A stretch of DNA of 64,000 bases, taken from assembly GCA_903921365.1 (NCBI GenBank), contig CAIXPS010000084.1, positions 28,762 to 92,761 of the forward strand. Reading direction: 5' to 3'. The notes beneath the pieces were generated by a model. It saw nothing but the letters and a program-made list of their open reading frames with translations, did not search any database and was not told where the DNA came from. The position numbers and the translations under genes were made by a program. The stretch is from an uncultured bacterium (GTDB lineage Bacteria > Chloroflexota > Anaerolineae > J036 > Brachytrichaceae). Positions 25,205-34,377 of the stretch are shown here, in pieces. Each line of letters starts with the position of its first letter. The first letter of the stretch is position 1.

Positions 25205-25609
25205 TCAGGGTTCTCGTGCCGTATCTATCCAATCTTCCAGAACAAGATCTGGCACCCGTCGAAAGTGACGCTGGTTATGCGTCACCAATGGCGCGTGATG
25301 CGCCAGGGCAATACTGGCAATCATCAAGTCAAGATCATCAAGGGGGTGGCTTGCCAGTTGTAGTTGCGCTTTCAATCTTCCAAATAAGCGCGCGCTCTGT
25401 TCGTCAAATGAGAGTATCTTCATCGTCGCAAATAAGACACTGACTTTTGCGAGGTTTTCAGCCTGTTTGGCGGATCGATGCGCGCCATGTGTCAGTTCTG
25501 CCACGCTGATTGTTGTTGCGCCCAGTTCCTCGCCAAACGTGACGTAGTTGCTCGCAACAAGCCTGTCTCGCAAGATTGCTATCAAGTGATCGCTGTCGAG
25601 GATTTTTAT
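25205..25609 (-). CDS. PIN-domain toxin (VapC-like) with apparent AUA start
   Basis: A PIN nuclease of about 134 residues. The first catalytic aspartate lies in IKILDSDHLIAIL, which is only included if translation begins at ATA 25609; the first TTG (25585) would drop it. GGAGGT (25616-25621) stands six bases before the ATA, the ideal place for a start. Further site residues are Glu in SVAELTHGA and Asp in LDDLDLMIA, and the family end THNQRHFRRV is intact. The ATA overlaps the antitoxin stop TAA. An ATG at this place would make that stop TGA, so one G-to-A change is silent for the antitoxin while weakening or removing the toxin start. Confidence 0.72.
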   Translation of the reverse strand: MKILDSDHLIAILRDRLVASNYVTFGEELGATTISVAELTHGAHRSAKQAENLAKVSVLFATMKILSFDEQSARLFGRLKAQLQLASHPLDDLDLMIASIALAHHAPLVTHNQRHFRRVPDLVLEDWIDTAREP

Positions 25610-25950
25610 AGTTCTACCTCCGGACGTGTGGTTTTGCGTTTGCGGTTACGACTGATCTCACTTTCCACGACTTCGATATCCTCAGAATCGGACCACAAGC
25701 CAAATGCAGCCATAATCGGATGCACTTTACCCTCTTCGATATCGCGCAATATCGTTTCACTCTGGCCAAGAGCCCGGGCCAGCTGCAAAGTCATTTTTGC
25801 TGTGCGCTCTAGATGTTCAAGTTCCGACGCGCTAATCAATACAGCCACCGGGTGGTCACGCCGTTGAATGCTGAAGCGTTCGCCAGCCGAAGCGCGCGAG
25901 ATAATTTCAGAAAAACGACTTCTAGCCTCACCAATACTGATATTTTCCAT
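25606..25950 (-). CDS. Phd/YefM family antitoxin
   Basis: A 114-residue antitoxin. The N-terminal fold (ISIGEARSRFSEIISRASAG, then RRDHPVAVLIS) is the DNA-binding Phd/YefM domain; the C-terminal tail is charged and would wrap the PIN toxin. It is upstream of and overlaps the toxin start. A perfect palindrome 19 bases before its ATG is the likely autoregulatory operator. Phd antitoxins with PIN toxins are a common hybrid type II pair. Confidence 0.83.
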   Translation of the reverse strand: MENISIGEARSRFSEIISRASAGERFSIQRRDHPVAVLISASELEHLERTAKMTLQLARALGQSETILRDIEEGKVHPIMAAFGLWSDSEDIEVVESEISRNRKRKTTRPEVEL

Positions 25951-25968
25951 CTACACCTCTCGATAAAC

Positions 25969-25994
25969 AGGTCAATATGACCTATTTGATTATA
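25969..25994 (-). promoter_or_regulatory. Promoter -10 and palindromic operator of the phd-vapC operon
   Basis: AGGTCAATATGACCT (25969-25983) is a perfect 6-3-6 palindrome. On the minus strand a consensus TATAAT lies just upstream (25989-25994), so the palindrome overlaps the expected transcription start. No good -35 was found. Confidence 0.55.
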
Positions 25995-26062
25995 TCCCTG
26001 TAGATTTTAAGACCTGCGGATAAACAAAATTTGATGTTTAATACACCTTCAGGAGAACATAC

Positions 26063-27250
26063 ATGACCCCCATGACACCCCGCGAACGCATGATCGTCGC
26101 GATGACGAACGGGACGCCCGACCGCGTGCCGGTCGCGCCCGATATTTCGAACATGATCCCTGCCCGCCGCACCGGCAGGCCGTTCTGGGACATTTACTAT
26201 TTCAACGAGCCGCCGCTGTGGCAGGCTTATATTGACGCCGTCAAGTACTTCGGCATCGACGGCTGGTTCATCTACGGCGACATGCAGTACCAGTGGCCGG
26301 GCGACCGCCACGAGGCCATCGAGGATATGCGCAAGACCGACGAACGCTGGGTCGTGCGCTATCGTGGTCGCATCGACGCCAGCACCTATACCTACGAGAA
26401 CACGTACTACATCGCCGACCCGCCGACGACGACGGTGAAGATGATCAAGGACATCGAGGCGAACTGGGATTTGGTTGAGAAGCTGTTTGCCGCGCCCGTA
26501 GCCTATAACCCCTCGCTATTGCGGGCGCAACGCGCCGCCCTCGGCGACCTGGGCGCGTTCGGCCTCGGTATCGGCTACCCCGGTCTGCAGCACTGGTTCA
26601 GCAACTTTGCTGGCGGGCTTGAAGCGCTGACGTACTGGTACTACGATAAACACGAGTACATCGAACGCTTGCTGCACCTGCATGAGCAGCAGGCCGTCGT
26701 CCAGATGGAGATGATCCTGAACGAGCGCCCGGATTTCGTCCTGCTGGGCGCATCGGGCACGATCACCATGCAGTCGCCGAAGATCGCGCGCGAGCTGTGC
26801 CTGCCGACGATCCAGCGTCTCACCCGCATGGCGCGTGACGCCGGCGTCCCGACGATGCTGCACTCGTGCGGCAAGGAGCGTATCCTGGTGAAGTGGTGCG
26901 CCGAGGAAACCGATCTGGGGTGCATCAACCCGCTTGAGATTCCGCGGATGGGCGATTGCAATCTGGCGGATCTGAAGCAGCACTTCGGCTCACGCATCGC
27001 GTTGATGGGCAACCTGCATACCAGCGAGGTGATGCTGATGGGCAACACAAATGCCGTCCGGCGCGCCTCGTTGCAGGCCATCCGTGATGCCGGGCAGGGC
27101 GGCGGATTCATTTTGTCTACCGGCGACCAGTGCGGGCGCGACACCCCCGACGAGAACCTCTTCGCGATGGTGCAGACGGCCCGCGAGTTCGGCCAGTACC
27201 CGCTGGATATAGAGCGCATCGACGCCGCGCTGGCCGCGCTTCCGGTTTAA
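26063..27250 (+). CDS. Uroporphyrinogen decarboxylase-superfamily protein, HxCG type
   Basis: A 395-residue protein of the URO-D/methyltransferase superfamily. The N-terminus (TPRERMIVAMTNGTPDRVPV) is the family's opening. The metal motif is HSCGKE (about residue 267), and STGDQCGRDTPDEN (about 350) supplies another cysteine, so a zinc-dependent methyltransferase-like site is possible. GGAGAACATAC precedes the start. It is followed after 25 bases by a nitroreductase-family gene. The window holds no corrinoid protein or MtrH/MtaB partner, so methyl transfer is not established. Confidence 0.8.
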   Translation: MTPMTPRERMIVAMTNGTPDRVPVAPDISNMIPARRTGRPFWDIYYFNEPPLWQAYIDAVKYFGIDGWFIYGDMQYQWPGDRHEAIEDMRKTDERWVVRYRGRIDASTYTYENTYYIADPPTTTVKMIKDIEANWDLVEKLFAAPVAYNPSLLRAQRAALGDLGAFGLGIGYPGLQHWFSNFAGGLEALTYWYYDKHEYIERLLHLHEQQAVVQMEMILNERPDFVLLGASGTITMQSPKIARELCLPTIQRLTRMARDAGVPTMLHSCGKERILVKWCAEETDLGCINPLEIPRMGDCNLADLKQHFGSRIALMGNLHTSEVMLMGNTNAVRRASLQAIRDAGQGGGFILSTGDQCGRDTPDENLFAMVQTAREFGQYPLDIERIDAALAALPV

Positions 27251-27275
27251 TCCATATCAGAAGTAAACCCAACAC

Positions 27276-28061
27276 ATGACAACACTTGTAACGACACCCG
27301 TTATCGAACAGATCCATCGCCATGCGTCCGTCAGAGCCTACCGAGCTGAGCCCGTCGCGCGCGAGATGGTCGAAACCATCATCGGCGCCGGGCAACGCGC
27401 AGCGACATCCTCGAACCTGCAGGCGTACGCCGTCATCGCCGTCACCGATCCCGCCACCAAAGCCTCCATCGCGCACTGGTGTGGCGACCAGGCGCATATC
27501 GTCGCCGCGCCGGTATTCCTGGCCTGGTGCGCCGACCTCTCCAAACTCGACCGCGCCACCCAACTGCGCAATCTGCCGCACAGCCACGAGTGCGTTGAAA
27601 GCTTCCTGGTAGCAGCCGTTGACGCCATGCTTGCGGCGCAGACTGCGACACTGGCCGCCGAGTCACTCGGGCTGGGGACGTGTTACATCGGCGGCATTCG
27701 CAACAATCCGCGCCAGATCATCGAACTCCTCGACTTGCCGAAGTTGATGTTCCCGATCACCGGCATGACGCTGGGTTGGCCGAGTCAGCCGGGGACGCAA
27801 CGGCCGCGCCTGCCGAGTGAAGCGGTGTTGCACTGGGAGCGTTACAGCACCGAGGGCATGGATGCCGCGCTGGCCGAGTACGACCGGGCGATGGCCGCGA
27901 CAGGCATCTATAACAATCGCCAGGCGCCCGCGAGCGCGCCTGGCAAACCCGCTAAGATGGAGGAGTATGGCTGGTTGGAACACTGCGCCCGCCGCGTGTC
28001 AAGGCCCACCCGCGTTGGATTGCGCGAGGCGTTGCGGGAGCAGGGGTTTATGCTGGAGTGA
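27276..28061 (+). CDS. Nitroreductase family protein (NfsA/FRP-like)
   Basis: A 261-residue FMN-dependent NAD(P)H oxidoreductase. Family marks are HASVRAYRAEPVARE (residues 11-25), RAATSSNLQAYAVI (about 39) and LGLGTCYIGGIRN (about 128); the C-terminal extension (PRLPSEAVLHWERY) is that of the NfsA/Frp group. It probably reduces quinones, nitro compounds or flavins. It lies 25 bases after the URO-D-like gene and may be co-transcribed. Its stop coincides with the junction to a DinB-family fragment. Confidence 0.86.
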   Translation: MTTLVTTPVIEQIHRHASVRAYRAEPVAREMVETIIGAGQRAATSSNLQAYAVIAVTDPATKASIAHWCGDQAHIVAAPVFLAWCADLSKLDRATQLRNLPHSHECVESFLVAAVDAMLAAQTATLAAESLGLGTCYIGGIRNNPRQIIELLDLPKLMFPITGMTLGWPSQPGTQRPRLPSEAVLHWERYSTEGMDAALAEYDRAMAATGIYNNRQAPASAPGKPAKMEEYGWLEHCARRVSRPTRVGLREALREQGFMLE

Positions 28062-28341
28062 GATTAACGAACGCGATCTGGCTAAGTCGCTCGACGAGTT
28101 TCTCCAAGAGCGCAGCCGCTCGCTGGTGTGGCTGAAGGCGCTGACCTCGCCTGACTGGAATCTCGCAATCACGTTGACGTTCGGCCCGTCTGAGGAGAAG
28201 TTGCGCGTCATGGCCGGCGACATGCTGGCCGCATGGTTGGCGCATGATAACCTGCACATGCGCCAACTGGTGGAGCTGCGGCGGGCGCGCCTGGTGCATC
28301 TGTCAGAGCCTTACGACGTGCAGTATGCTGGACGCTGGTAA
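28058..28341 (+). pseudogene. DinB-family C-terminal remnant
   Basis: Beginning at the nitroreductase stop, a different frame encodes about 93 residues (ERDLAKSLDEFLQERSRSL, WLAHDNLHMRQLVELRRARL and a final YDVQYAGRW) resembling the last helices of a DinB/YfiT-like four-helix bundle, including the H-x3-H helix HDNLHMRQL. No start codon or N-terminal half is present. The abrupt junction suggests deletion of the 5' part. Confidence 0.6.
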
Positions 28342-28427
28342 TGCCCACTGGAAATCAATTACAAGATAATCGACTGTAGCGCGTGATCCGTGAACTTATA
28401 AAAAGTTTTACTTGGAGTGAAATCGAA

Positions 28428-28847
28428 ATGATGATTACTGTGCCTGAGACACATCGGGATTTATTGGAACAATCAGTGGTGGTCACGATTGCAACCGTGG
28501 CGGCGGATGGGCAACCGTTTACCGCAGCGGTATGGCGGCGCTGGGACGGCGAGTTTGTGCGCATCGTCACAGATCCAAAGAGTCGCAAATATCGCAATAT
28601 TCAGGCCAATGCGAAAGTGTCCATCCTCGCGCAGAACGCCGGGTCGGAGCGCTATCTTGCGCTGAACGGCGTGGTCGAGCGCGCGATCAGCGAGCGAGCG
28701 GAGATGTTCGCCGAACTCGATGTGCTGACGAAAATGTACACCGGCAAGGATCACTACTATGGCGATGTCGAACCGATCGAGAATCAGGCGACTGCCAGTT
28801 TTGTGGTGCTCTTGATTCGCCCGGAGCGGTTTTATAAGTTTGGATAG
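28428..28847 (+). CDS. Pyridoxamine 5'-phosphate oxidase-like (PPOX class) protein
   Basis: A 139-residue split-barrel flavin/F420-binding protein. The opening (VVTIATVAADGQPFTAAVW), the DPKSRKYRNIQANAKVSIL stretch and the closing IRPERFYKFG are typical of the F420-dependent or FMN-binding PPOX family. The start 28428 follows TTGGAGTG; upstream in-frame ATG or GTG codons give an N-terminus unlike the family. The role is probably reduction of an unknown small molecule. It is followed after 24 bases by an acetyltransferase gene. Confidence 0.8.
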   Translation: MMITVPETHRDLLEQSVVVTIATVAADGQPFTAAVWRRWDGEFVRIVTDPKSRKYRNIQANAKVSILAQNAGSERYLALNGVVERAISERAEMFAELDVLTKMYTGKDHYYGDVEPIENQATASFVVLLIRPERFYKFG

Positions 28848-28871
28848 TGGAGCTTTGACCAGGATGGCCCT

Positions 28872-29420
28872 ATGGAACAGCCCTTGATAGAGACGGCGCG
28901 TTTGGCGCTGAGGCCGTTTGTGATGGCGGATGCGCCGGCGGTGCAGCGGCTGGCCGGCGCGTGGGAGGTGGCTAACACGACGCTGAACATGCCGCATCCT
29001 TATCCCGACGGCGCCGCCGAGGCGTGGATCGCGCGGCACCCCGAGCAACTCGCGTCAGGCGAGGCAATCACGTATGCCATCACACTGCGCTGCACGGCGG
29101 AGTTGATGGGTTCCATCGCCCTGTATGTCACGGCGCGCTTTCATCATGGCGAACTTGGCTATTGGATTGGCATGCCCTACTGGAATCACGGCTACATGAC
29201 CGAGGCGGCCGGCGCGGTGTTGAAATACGGTTTTGAGGCGCTGTCGCTGCACCGCATCCTTGCGCGCCACATCACGCGCAACCCTGCTTCCGGGCGCGTC
29301 ATGCAGAAGATCGGGATGACCTTCGAGGGCGTCCAGCGCCAGCACGTCTGCAGGGATGATGGGCAGTATGAAGACCTGGCGCTGTATGGCATCCTGCGGT
29401 CAGAGTACAAAGTGCGGTGA
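28872..29420 (+). CDS. GNAT acetyltransferase (RimJ/RimL type)
   Basis: A 182-residue N-acetyltransferase. The sequence opens with TARLALRPFVMADAPAVQ, has the acetyl-CoA strand LGYWIGMPYWNHGYMTEAAG (about residues 96-115), and ends with NPASGRVMQKIGMTFEG (about 137), all usual in RimJ/RimL proteins acetylating ribosomal N-termini or small amines. Probably the last gene of the short plus-strand run starting at 28428. Confidence 0.86.
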   Translation: MEQPLIETARLALRPFVMADAPAVQRLAGAWEVANTTLNMPHPYPDGAAEAWIARHPEQLASGEAITYAITLRCTAELMGSIALYVTARFHHGELGYWIGMPYWNHGYMTEAAGAVLKYGFEALSLHRILARHITRNPASGRVMQKIGMTFEGVQRQHVCRDDGQYEDLALYGILRSEYKVR

Positions 29421-29517
29421 GGTAGGAGCTATGAAACTCTGACGGGAAAGTGCACTGCGTGTAATGAATCGTTCAATAGCGTCAGCAGCATCAACGATGT
29501 CCGTGAGATACAGCTGT

Positions 29518-29988
29518 TTACGGGTTTTCACTGCCGCGAGTTTGGTATTTCCGAAGATCGGAAGGCTCGATGCTCTCTGGTGGCACAAGGCGATAGTGTC
29601 TCTCTCCCGCGATCCTTACCCCGTCACTGGTCATCTCAAACTCAAACAGTGCGATGAAGTTTTCTTCTATGAATTGAGCGCCAATCGGGCGGCAAATCAG
29701 GTTCTCGAATTTATTGGCGCAGAGGGCAATGTCCTGCTCGATCTGCACGGCGCCCAGTTTTTCGTTGCGCGCCTTTGCCTGGACAGGCACAACGAAATGC
29801 GCCCCTCGCTTGTCTATCCCAACGTATATCTCGTCCGTTTCCACTTGACCAATTTCCGGCACCGTAGTGCGCAAATGGTTCTGAAGTGAGTAGCACGTTA
29901 TTCCTAAAAAGGTGTCGATAAGTCGGTTGTAGCGAATCCTCGCGAGCAGGGCTTGCTCGTCGCCTAAAGCATACATTGCCACAATCAT
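29518..29988 (-). CDS. Putative restriction endonuclease, PD-(D/E)xK-like
   Basis: A 156-residue protein directly after the DNA methyltransferase. The region VETDEIYVGIDKRGAHF then VVPVQAKARNEKL fits a PD-(D/E)xK nuclease core, with Asp in ETDE and Q-x-K (QAK) in place of the usual E-x-K. Its ATG (29988) overlaps the methyltransferase stop as ATGA, so expression is coupled. That coupling to a SPPY-type methyltransferase is the main support for the restriction role. It seems short for a type II enzyme and may lack an N-terminal domain. Confidence 0.65.
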   Translation of the reverse strand: MIVAMYALGDEQALLARIRYNRLIDTFLGITCYSLQNHLRTTVPEIGQVETDEIYVGIDKRGAHFVVPVQAKARNEKLGAVQIEQDIALCANKFENLICRPIGAQFIEENFIALFEFEMTSDGVRIAGERHYRLVPPESIEPSDLRKYQTRGSENP

Positions 29989-31340
29989 TGTCCAGGCCAA
30001 CGCAGAACCACGACCTCTTCGCGCAATTGGTCTTTTGTCGCGGTGGCAAGGCGCGTTCGGAATAGGTCGATCCCTACCAATTCGTATCCAAGCGATTGCG
30101 CAATAGCGCCAAGGAGTTGGCCTGTCCGGATCATGACACGCAAGTAGGACGCTTGATCACCCACAACGTACGCGAGTTGAGCGCCGGGTCGCAGGATCGC
30201 GCGCAGGTCACTCAGGTGCCTTGCCATACCACCAAAGTACAGCTTGGTGACGCGGGCATACAACCGCTCGAAGCCTGATGTTTTGCCCAGTTCTATTCGC
30301 CGCGCTTCAATCGCGTCGGCAATATCCTGGATTTCTGGAAATTGACTTACCCATTGATCATCTTCGTCAGTGGTGTAGACACTCCTGGTATTTGAACGAA
30401 CAAGGGTCTTTTTAACATCACGAATTTCCTGCTTTGTATTAAGAAATCCGAGCAGCACGGACTCCAGACGCGTTGTGCGCGTGTAATCCTTTTCGTTGGG
30501 ATAAGGCGGAGAAGTGATAATGGCGTCGATAGAATGAGGTTCAAGAACATGCAGGAGTTGCCTGGAATCAGCGTTATGAACCTTGGACGGGACGCCCGGC
30601 AGTTTCTGCAGGTCGGCCAGGTCTTTTGATATCGTTCCGACCTCGTTGAGCCATGCCGAAACAACAGGTGCATCTTGCCGGGCAGGGCCGACGCCGACCT
30701 CAGGCCCGAAGTTCAGGTTGCTGATGGAGAACACGATTGCTTTGGCAAGAGCAAGCCGTTCGTGGTCGTAATACGCATCGTCGCGGTGTTGAGACAGGCA
30801 ATCAATCAAGGTCAAAACTTTGTGCAATGGGAGTGGACTGATCGAATCAGTCAATATTAACGCTTCCTTTTCAGGGGGCAGGCTGCGTAACGGGATATCC
30901 CCATTATGTCCCGTCAGCAATAGCGAATTATCCTCAATGCCCTGACTTCTTAAGGCGTTTATGGCGGCTGCGGCAACCTGGTTCGCGTGCGCGATCAACC
31001 CGGCAGGGGATGGCGCCCAGTTTGTCTTTACACAGCTGGCAAACCAGGCAATAGGACTTGCCTCAACCCCTACACTGGGAATGCCCAGTCTCTTGGCTTC
31101 GACGAGCGTGGTGCCAGTCCCGCAAAACGGATCCAGCAGGATGTGGCTATGCGTCAGGCCGAACCGTTGGATGTAGTCACGAACGAGGTGCGGCGGGTAT
31201 GACAGGACAAAGCGATACCAATCATGGGCAACCCGATCCTCAGGCAACAGTTTATTGGCGTTGGCACTGGGACGTTGCTTTACGGGTTTTGCCGCAATCT
31301 GATATCCAAACAACGATTCCTTTACTCGTCTCGATTTCAT
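29985..31340 (-). CDS. DNA methyltransferase (N4/N6 type)
   Basis: A 451-residue amino-methyltransferase. The SAM-binding motif DPFCGTGTTLVEAKRLG (about residue 70) comes before the catalytic motif TSPPYPNEKDY (about 270); SPPY in this form is common in N4-cytosine enzymes, but N6-adenine cannot be excluded. The order of motifs places it in an alpha- or gamma-like class. It forms a coupled pair with the endonuclease-like gene downstream. The DUF4157 gene lies 112 bases upstream on the same strand. Confidence 0.85.
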   Translation of the reverse strand: MKSRRVKESLFGYQIAAKPVKQRPSANANKLLPEDRVAHDWYRFVLSYPPHLVRDYIQRFGLTHSHILLDPFCGTGTTLVEAKRLGIPSVGVEASPIAWFASCVKTNWAPSPAGLIAHANQVAAAAINALRSQGIEDNSLLLTGHNGDIPLRSLPPEKEALILTDSISPLPLHKVLTLIDCLSQHRDDAYYDHERLALAKAIVFSISNLNFGPEVGVGPARQDAPVVSAWLNEVGTISKDLADLQKLPGVPSKVHNADSRQLLHVLEPHSIDAIITSPPYPNEKDYTRTTRLESVLLGFLNTKQEIRDVKKTLVRSNTRSVYTTDEDDQWVSQFPEIQDIADAIEARRIELGKTSGFERLYARVTKLYFGGMARHLSDLRAILRPGAQLAYVVGDQASYLRVMIRTGQLLGAIAQSLGYELVGIDLFRTRLATATKDQLREEVVVLRWPGQ

Positions 31341-31452
31341 GCCTGTATTGTCATGCCTATATCCTGTAAATCACCTCACTGTACTATTGATAACGGGAGT
31401 TTCTACCTGAGCATAGCGAAAACGAACATCGTAAGAACGCACGAGGCATTAC

Positions 31453-34377
31453 CTATATCATCGACCTGCTGGTCTTTTTGTCTCTGATAGCCTTCGCCAC
31501 GTCGAGCAGGAATGCTTCCACCTTGCCCGGCGCCTCCGTACAGGCTTTGATCTGTCCCGTCAGAAGACCCTTGGTTTTCTCGGGGTCTTTTGCAAAGTTT
31601 GCGATTATCGTCTTCGGTAATGCGACCTTTTTGGTCAGTGTTTCCAGTTGTTGTGTCAGGATTGAAAAATCGGAAGTCCCCATCGTGTCGCCGTATTGCA
31701 GGAGCGTCTGCATGATCTTGAAACCGCCGGCATAGGCGCCCTGCAAACCGCTGATGGCCATGGGGGGAATCTGTTGTACGTGAGACGGCAAATTCTCAGT
31801 GGACTCTCCCACCTCTCTTTTCTGTTGTACGGTGAGCATCCCTTCGGCCAAGAGATTGGCGACTAATGACTGTACATCACCCTCCTCCACAGACACGGCG
31901 TCTGGAGGTTTATCACCCAGGGTAGTTACGGTCACACCGGTGCCGTTGAAATAGTCTATGATCGCCTGTTTCACAGGATCCTTGATGGTCGAAGCCAGGA
32001 ACGCTTCGTCGCAATCGCGCTTAATGTTCACACCTCCAAAAACCTGCACTTCGAACAACAGCGCCAATCCATAAATCGGCTTTTTGGTTTGAGCCGCATT
32101 GACGATGTTGTCCACCACACCGAGCTTCTTCGTGTCCTTGAGCCAGGTAAGTCCTTTCCCGCCGAAAGCGAAGTCGTGCAGTGCGAACAGCGGGTCGCGC
32201 CGCGGCTGGCCATGGTCGGAGGCCGTGTAGATCAGGCGGTTCTTCACCGCGTCGCGGTTCATCTTGAAGTGCAGGTCGCCATAATAGTTGCTGCCGTGCT
32301 TATTGGGGTCGTCGCCGCCCTTGGATGTCTCCCAGTTGATATTCAGAGCGCCGAACGAGGGCATCTCCTCGGGCTTAAACCCCAGGTTGCCAGTCATCAG
32401 CCGATCCTTCCAGATGCGGAAGCGCATATAGTTCGGGCCGCGCTTTTCTTCTTCCTTCAGTCCCTCATCGTTCCAACGCTTCACGAAGTCCAGTTGCCCC
32501 TTCGCGCCTGTCTTCCTAAACAGCGTGCTGTAATCCATCTGCTCGCGTTTTGCGGCAGCGGGATTGAATTCCGGGCTGGGGGTGGTCGTGCCGCCGAACC
32601 ATTTGTCCGATTGCACCGTGATCGTGAAGGGCGCTGAGGTGAGTACGTTGAGCACCTTTGTATACAGGGCATCCGCCTCTACATCGATCAGACCATAGCG
32701 TTGCTTGAACAGGTCGACGAACTGCGCCTTGACGGACGTTTTGTCAATCAATGCCTCAGCTTCTTCGATCTCCCCCAGATGTTGCTCTTGTTTTGGGTTC
32801 AGCTTGGTGTCGCGAGGCACCCAGATGCGCGCCACTGTGGGGTGCTGGATCTCATTCTTTAGTTCCGTCAACCGCGTTTCGGTATCGCCAGTGAAGGCCA
32901 GGCGGTCGGAGGACGTTTTGCCGCCTGCATTCCATTTGGGCGCGCCTTTTTTATCGGAACTGTTATCGCCAAAAAGCTGAGCAAAAAAGTACTTGGAATA
33001 CTCGCCATGCGCTTCACGCGTGCTGAATCGCGCAGTGACGTCATCCTCGTGCAGTTGCTCCTGCGTGTATGCCGCCATCTGCGCCTGAAATCGCTGCTCC
33101 ATCAGGTTGTACATGTCCAATGGATTGGTCATACCGGCAGTGGTCGCCATTTTGATGATGGTTTTAGCTGCGTCGTCCTTGCGAAGTTCGCGGTGCATGT
33201 ACTGGGTTACAGGATTGCCTTCCAGCAGCGTTTTCGTCAACGTCAGCAAGGGCGCCTGCGCATTGGTTTTGCGCAAGCTTCTCTTTTGCCTGCCAATCTG
33301 TGTCTCAATCTCAGGCCGATATTCCTCGAATAGTTTAATGGCTATTTCGGACTGGACTGTGATATCGCCCACTTCTTCCGCAATCACGCGCGCAACGCTA
33401 TCAAGCGACATCGCAAGCATCATGGCGTCGCGTGTGTCGTTGTCAGTCTCTTTTTTGCCAAAGTGCTGTTTATACTGTTTCATCGTAACAGATAGACGGG
33501 CTTCCATCTTCTGCTTCTGGATATCGGTCTTCAGCTTCTCACTGATGAAGGGGATTCCGTTCAGCGCATTCAGGATTTCCTTCGTCGTTAGCGCGGTTCG
33601 CGCGCGCTGGATAGCCGGCGTGACGCGCCGGCGCGCAATGGGGTTTGACGAGCGACGAGTTGTCGCGCTATCCTGCTGCACCACATGGGTCAATTCATGC
33701 GCCAGCAGGCGCTTGCCGGACGTTGATTCCGGGTTGTACTTTCCCTCGCCCAGGTAAATATGGCTGCCGTGCGTAAACGCCTGCGCCCCCAGTGCGCGAT
33801 TCAAAGAATCTGCGTGTGAACCGGTGTGCACGCGCACCTTGTTGAAATCCACACCGAATTTTGGCTCCAGTTCCGAGCGCAGTTTTGGAGGCAGAGCGTT
33901 ACCGCCGCTCGCGCCAGCCGACAATTGACGTTCGATCCCGCGACCGGCCTCAAAGCTGCCGCTCAAATCGTCAACCCCGCGACGCTGCACAAGAGTAGTG
34001 ATGGCCGGTGTGCGTTGAGCGAAATCGTCATCTTCCTGGCGCGAAACATCAGCGCGCAGTGGCTTGTCTGATAATACCTGTGAAGCCACGCGGTCAGCCT
34101 CGCGCTCATAGGGATCGTCAGCAGCGCCAACGGCCAGCCTGGTTTGGATGCTCCCTTCGCGACTGGCCAGCAGTCTCCCCACCGCACGGTTACCCACTGC
34201 GCGTTGCAGTTGCAATACATCATCTGCAGTCGGTGACGCCACGCCGCTCAGGGTCTGCCGCACAATTGTGGCAATAGGGGGCTGCGTCACTGACGGCGCA
34301 TGCTTCGCACTTTCCTGCTTACGCGAACTCTGTCTGGCGGTTGATTGAATGACGCGCCCTTGTTCTTTGCCAGTCAT
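31453..34377 (-). CDS. DUF4157 (eCIS-core) domain protein with long uncharacterised C-terminus
   Basis: A 974-residue protein. The N-terminus has two short motifs common in this family: LQRAVGNRAVGRLL (residues 57-70) and DPYEREADRVASQVL (88-102). The DUF4157 domain (about 160-236) contains the zinc-protease-like HELTH at 227-231. The remaining 730 residues match nothing I recognise and have no signal peptide or membrane segment. DUF4157 proteins are associated with extracellular contractile injection systems and polymorphic-toxin cargo, but no such structural genes are in this window. Start 34377 has GGAG nine bases upstream. A restriction-modification pair lies just downstream. Confidence 0.75.
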   Translation of the reverse strand: MTGKEQGRVIQSTARQSSRKQESAKHAPSVTQPPIATIVRQTLSGVASPTADDVLQLQRAVGNRAVGRLLASREGSIQTRLAVGAADDPYEREADRVASQVLSDKPLRADVSRQEDDDFAQRTPAITTLVQRRGVDDLSGSFEAGRGIERQLSAGASGGNALPPKLRSELEPKFGVDFNKVRVHTGSHADSLNRALGAQAFTHGSHIYLGEGKYNPESTSGKRLLAHELTHVVQQDSATTRRSSNPIARRRVTPAIQRARTALTTKEILNALNGIPFISEKLKTDIQKQKMEARLSVTMKQYKQHFGKKETDNDTRDAMMLAMSLDSVARVIAEEVGDITVQSEIAIKLFEEYRPEIETQIGRQKRSLRKTNAQAPLLTLTKTLLEGNPVTQYMHRELRKDDAAKTIIKMATTAGMTNPLDMYNLMEQRFQAQMAAYTQEQLHEDDVTARFSTREAHGEYSKYFFAQLFGDNSSDKKGAPKWNAGGKTSSDRLAFTGDTETRLTELKNEIQHPTVARIWVPRDTKLNPKQEQHLGEIEEAEALIDKTSVKAQFVDLFKQRYGLIDVEADALYTKVLNVLTSAPFTITVQSDKWFGGTTTPSPEFNPAAAKREQMDYSTLFRKTGAKGQLDFVKRWNDEGLKEEEKRGPNYMRFRIWKDRLMTGNLGFKPEEMPSFGALNINWETSKGGDDPNKHGSNYYGDLHFKMNRDAVKNRLIYTASDHGQPRRDPLFALHDFAFGGKGLTWLKDTKKLGVVDNIVNAAQTKKPIYGLALLFEVQVFGGVNIKRDCDEAFLASTIKDPVKQAIIDYFNGTGVTVTTLGDKPPDAVSVEEGDVQSLVANLLAEGMLTVQQKREVGESTENLPSHVQQIPPMAISGLQGAYAGGFKIMQTLLQYGDTMGTSDFSILTQQLETLTKKVALPKTIIANFAKDPEKTKGLLTGQIKACTEAPGKVEAFLLDVAKAIRDKKTSRSMI

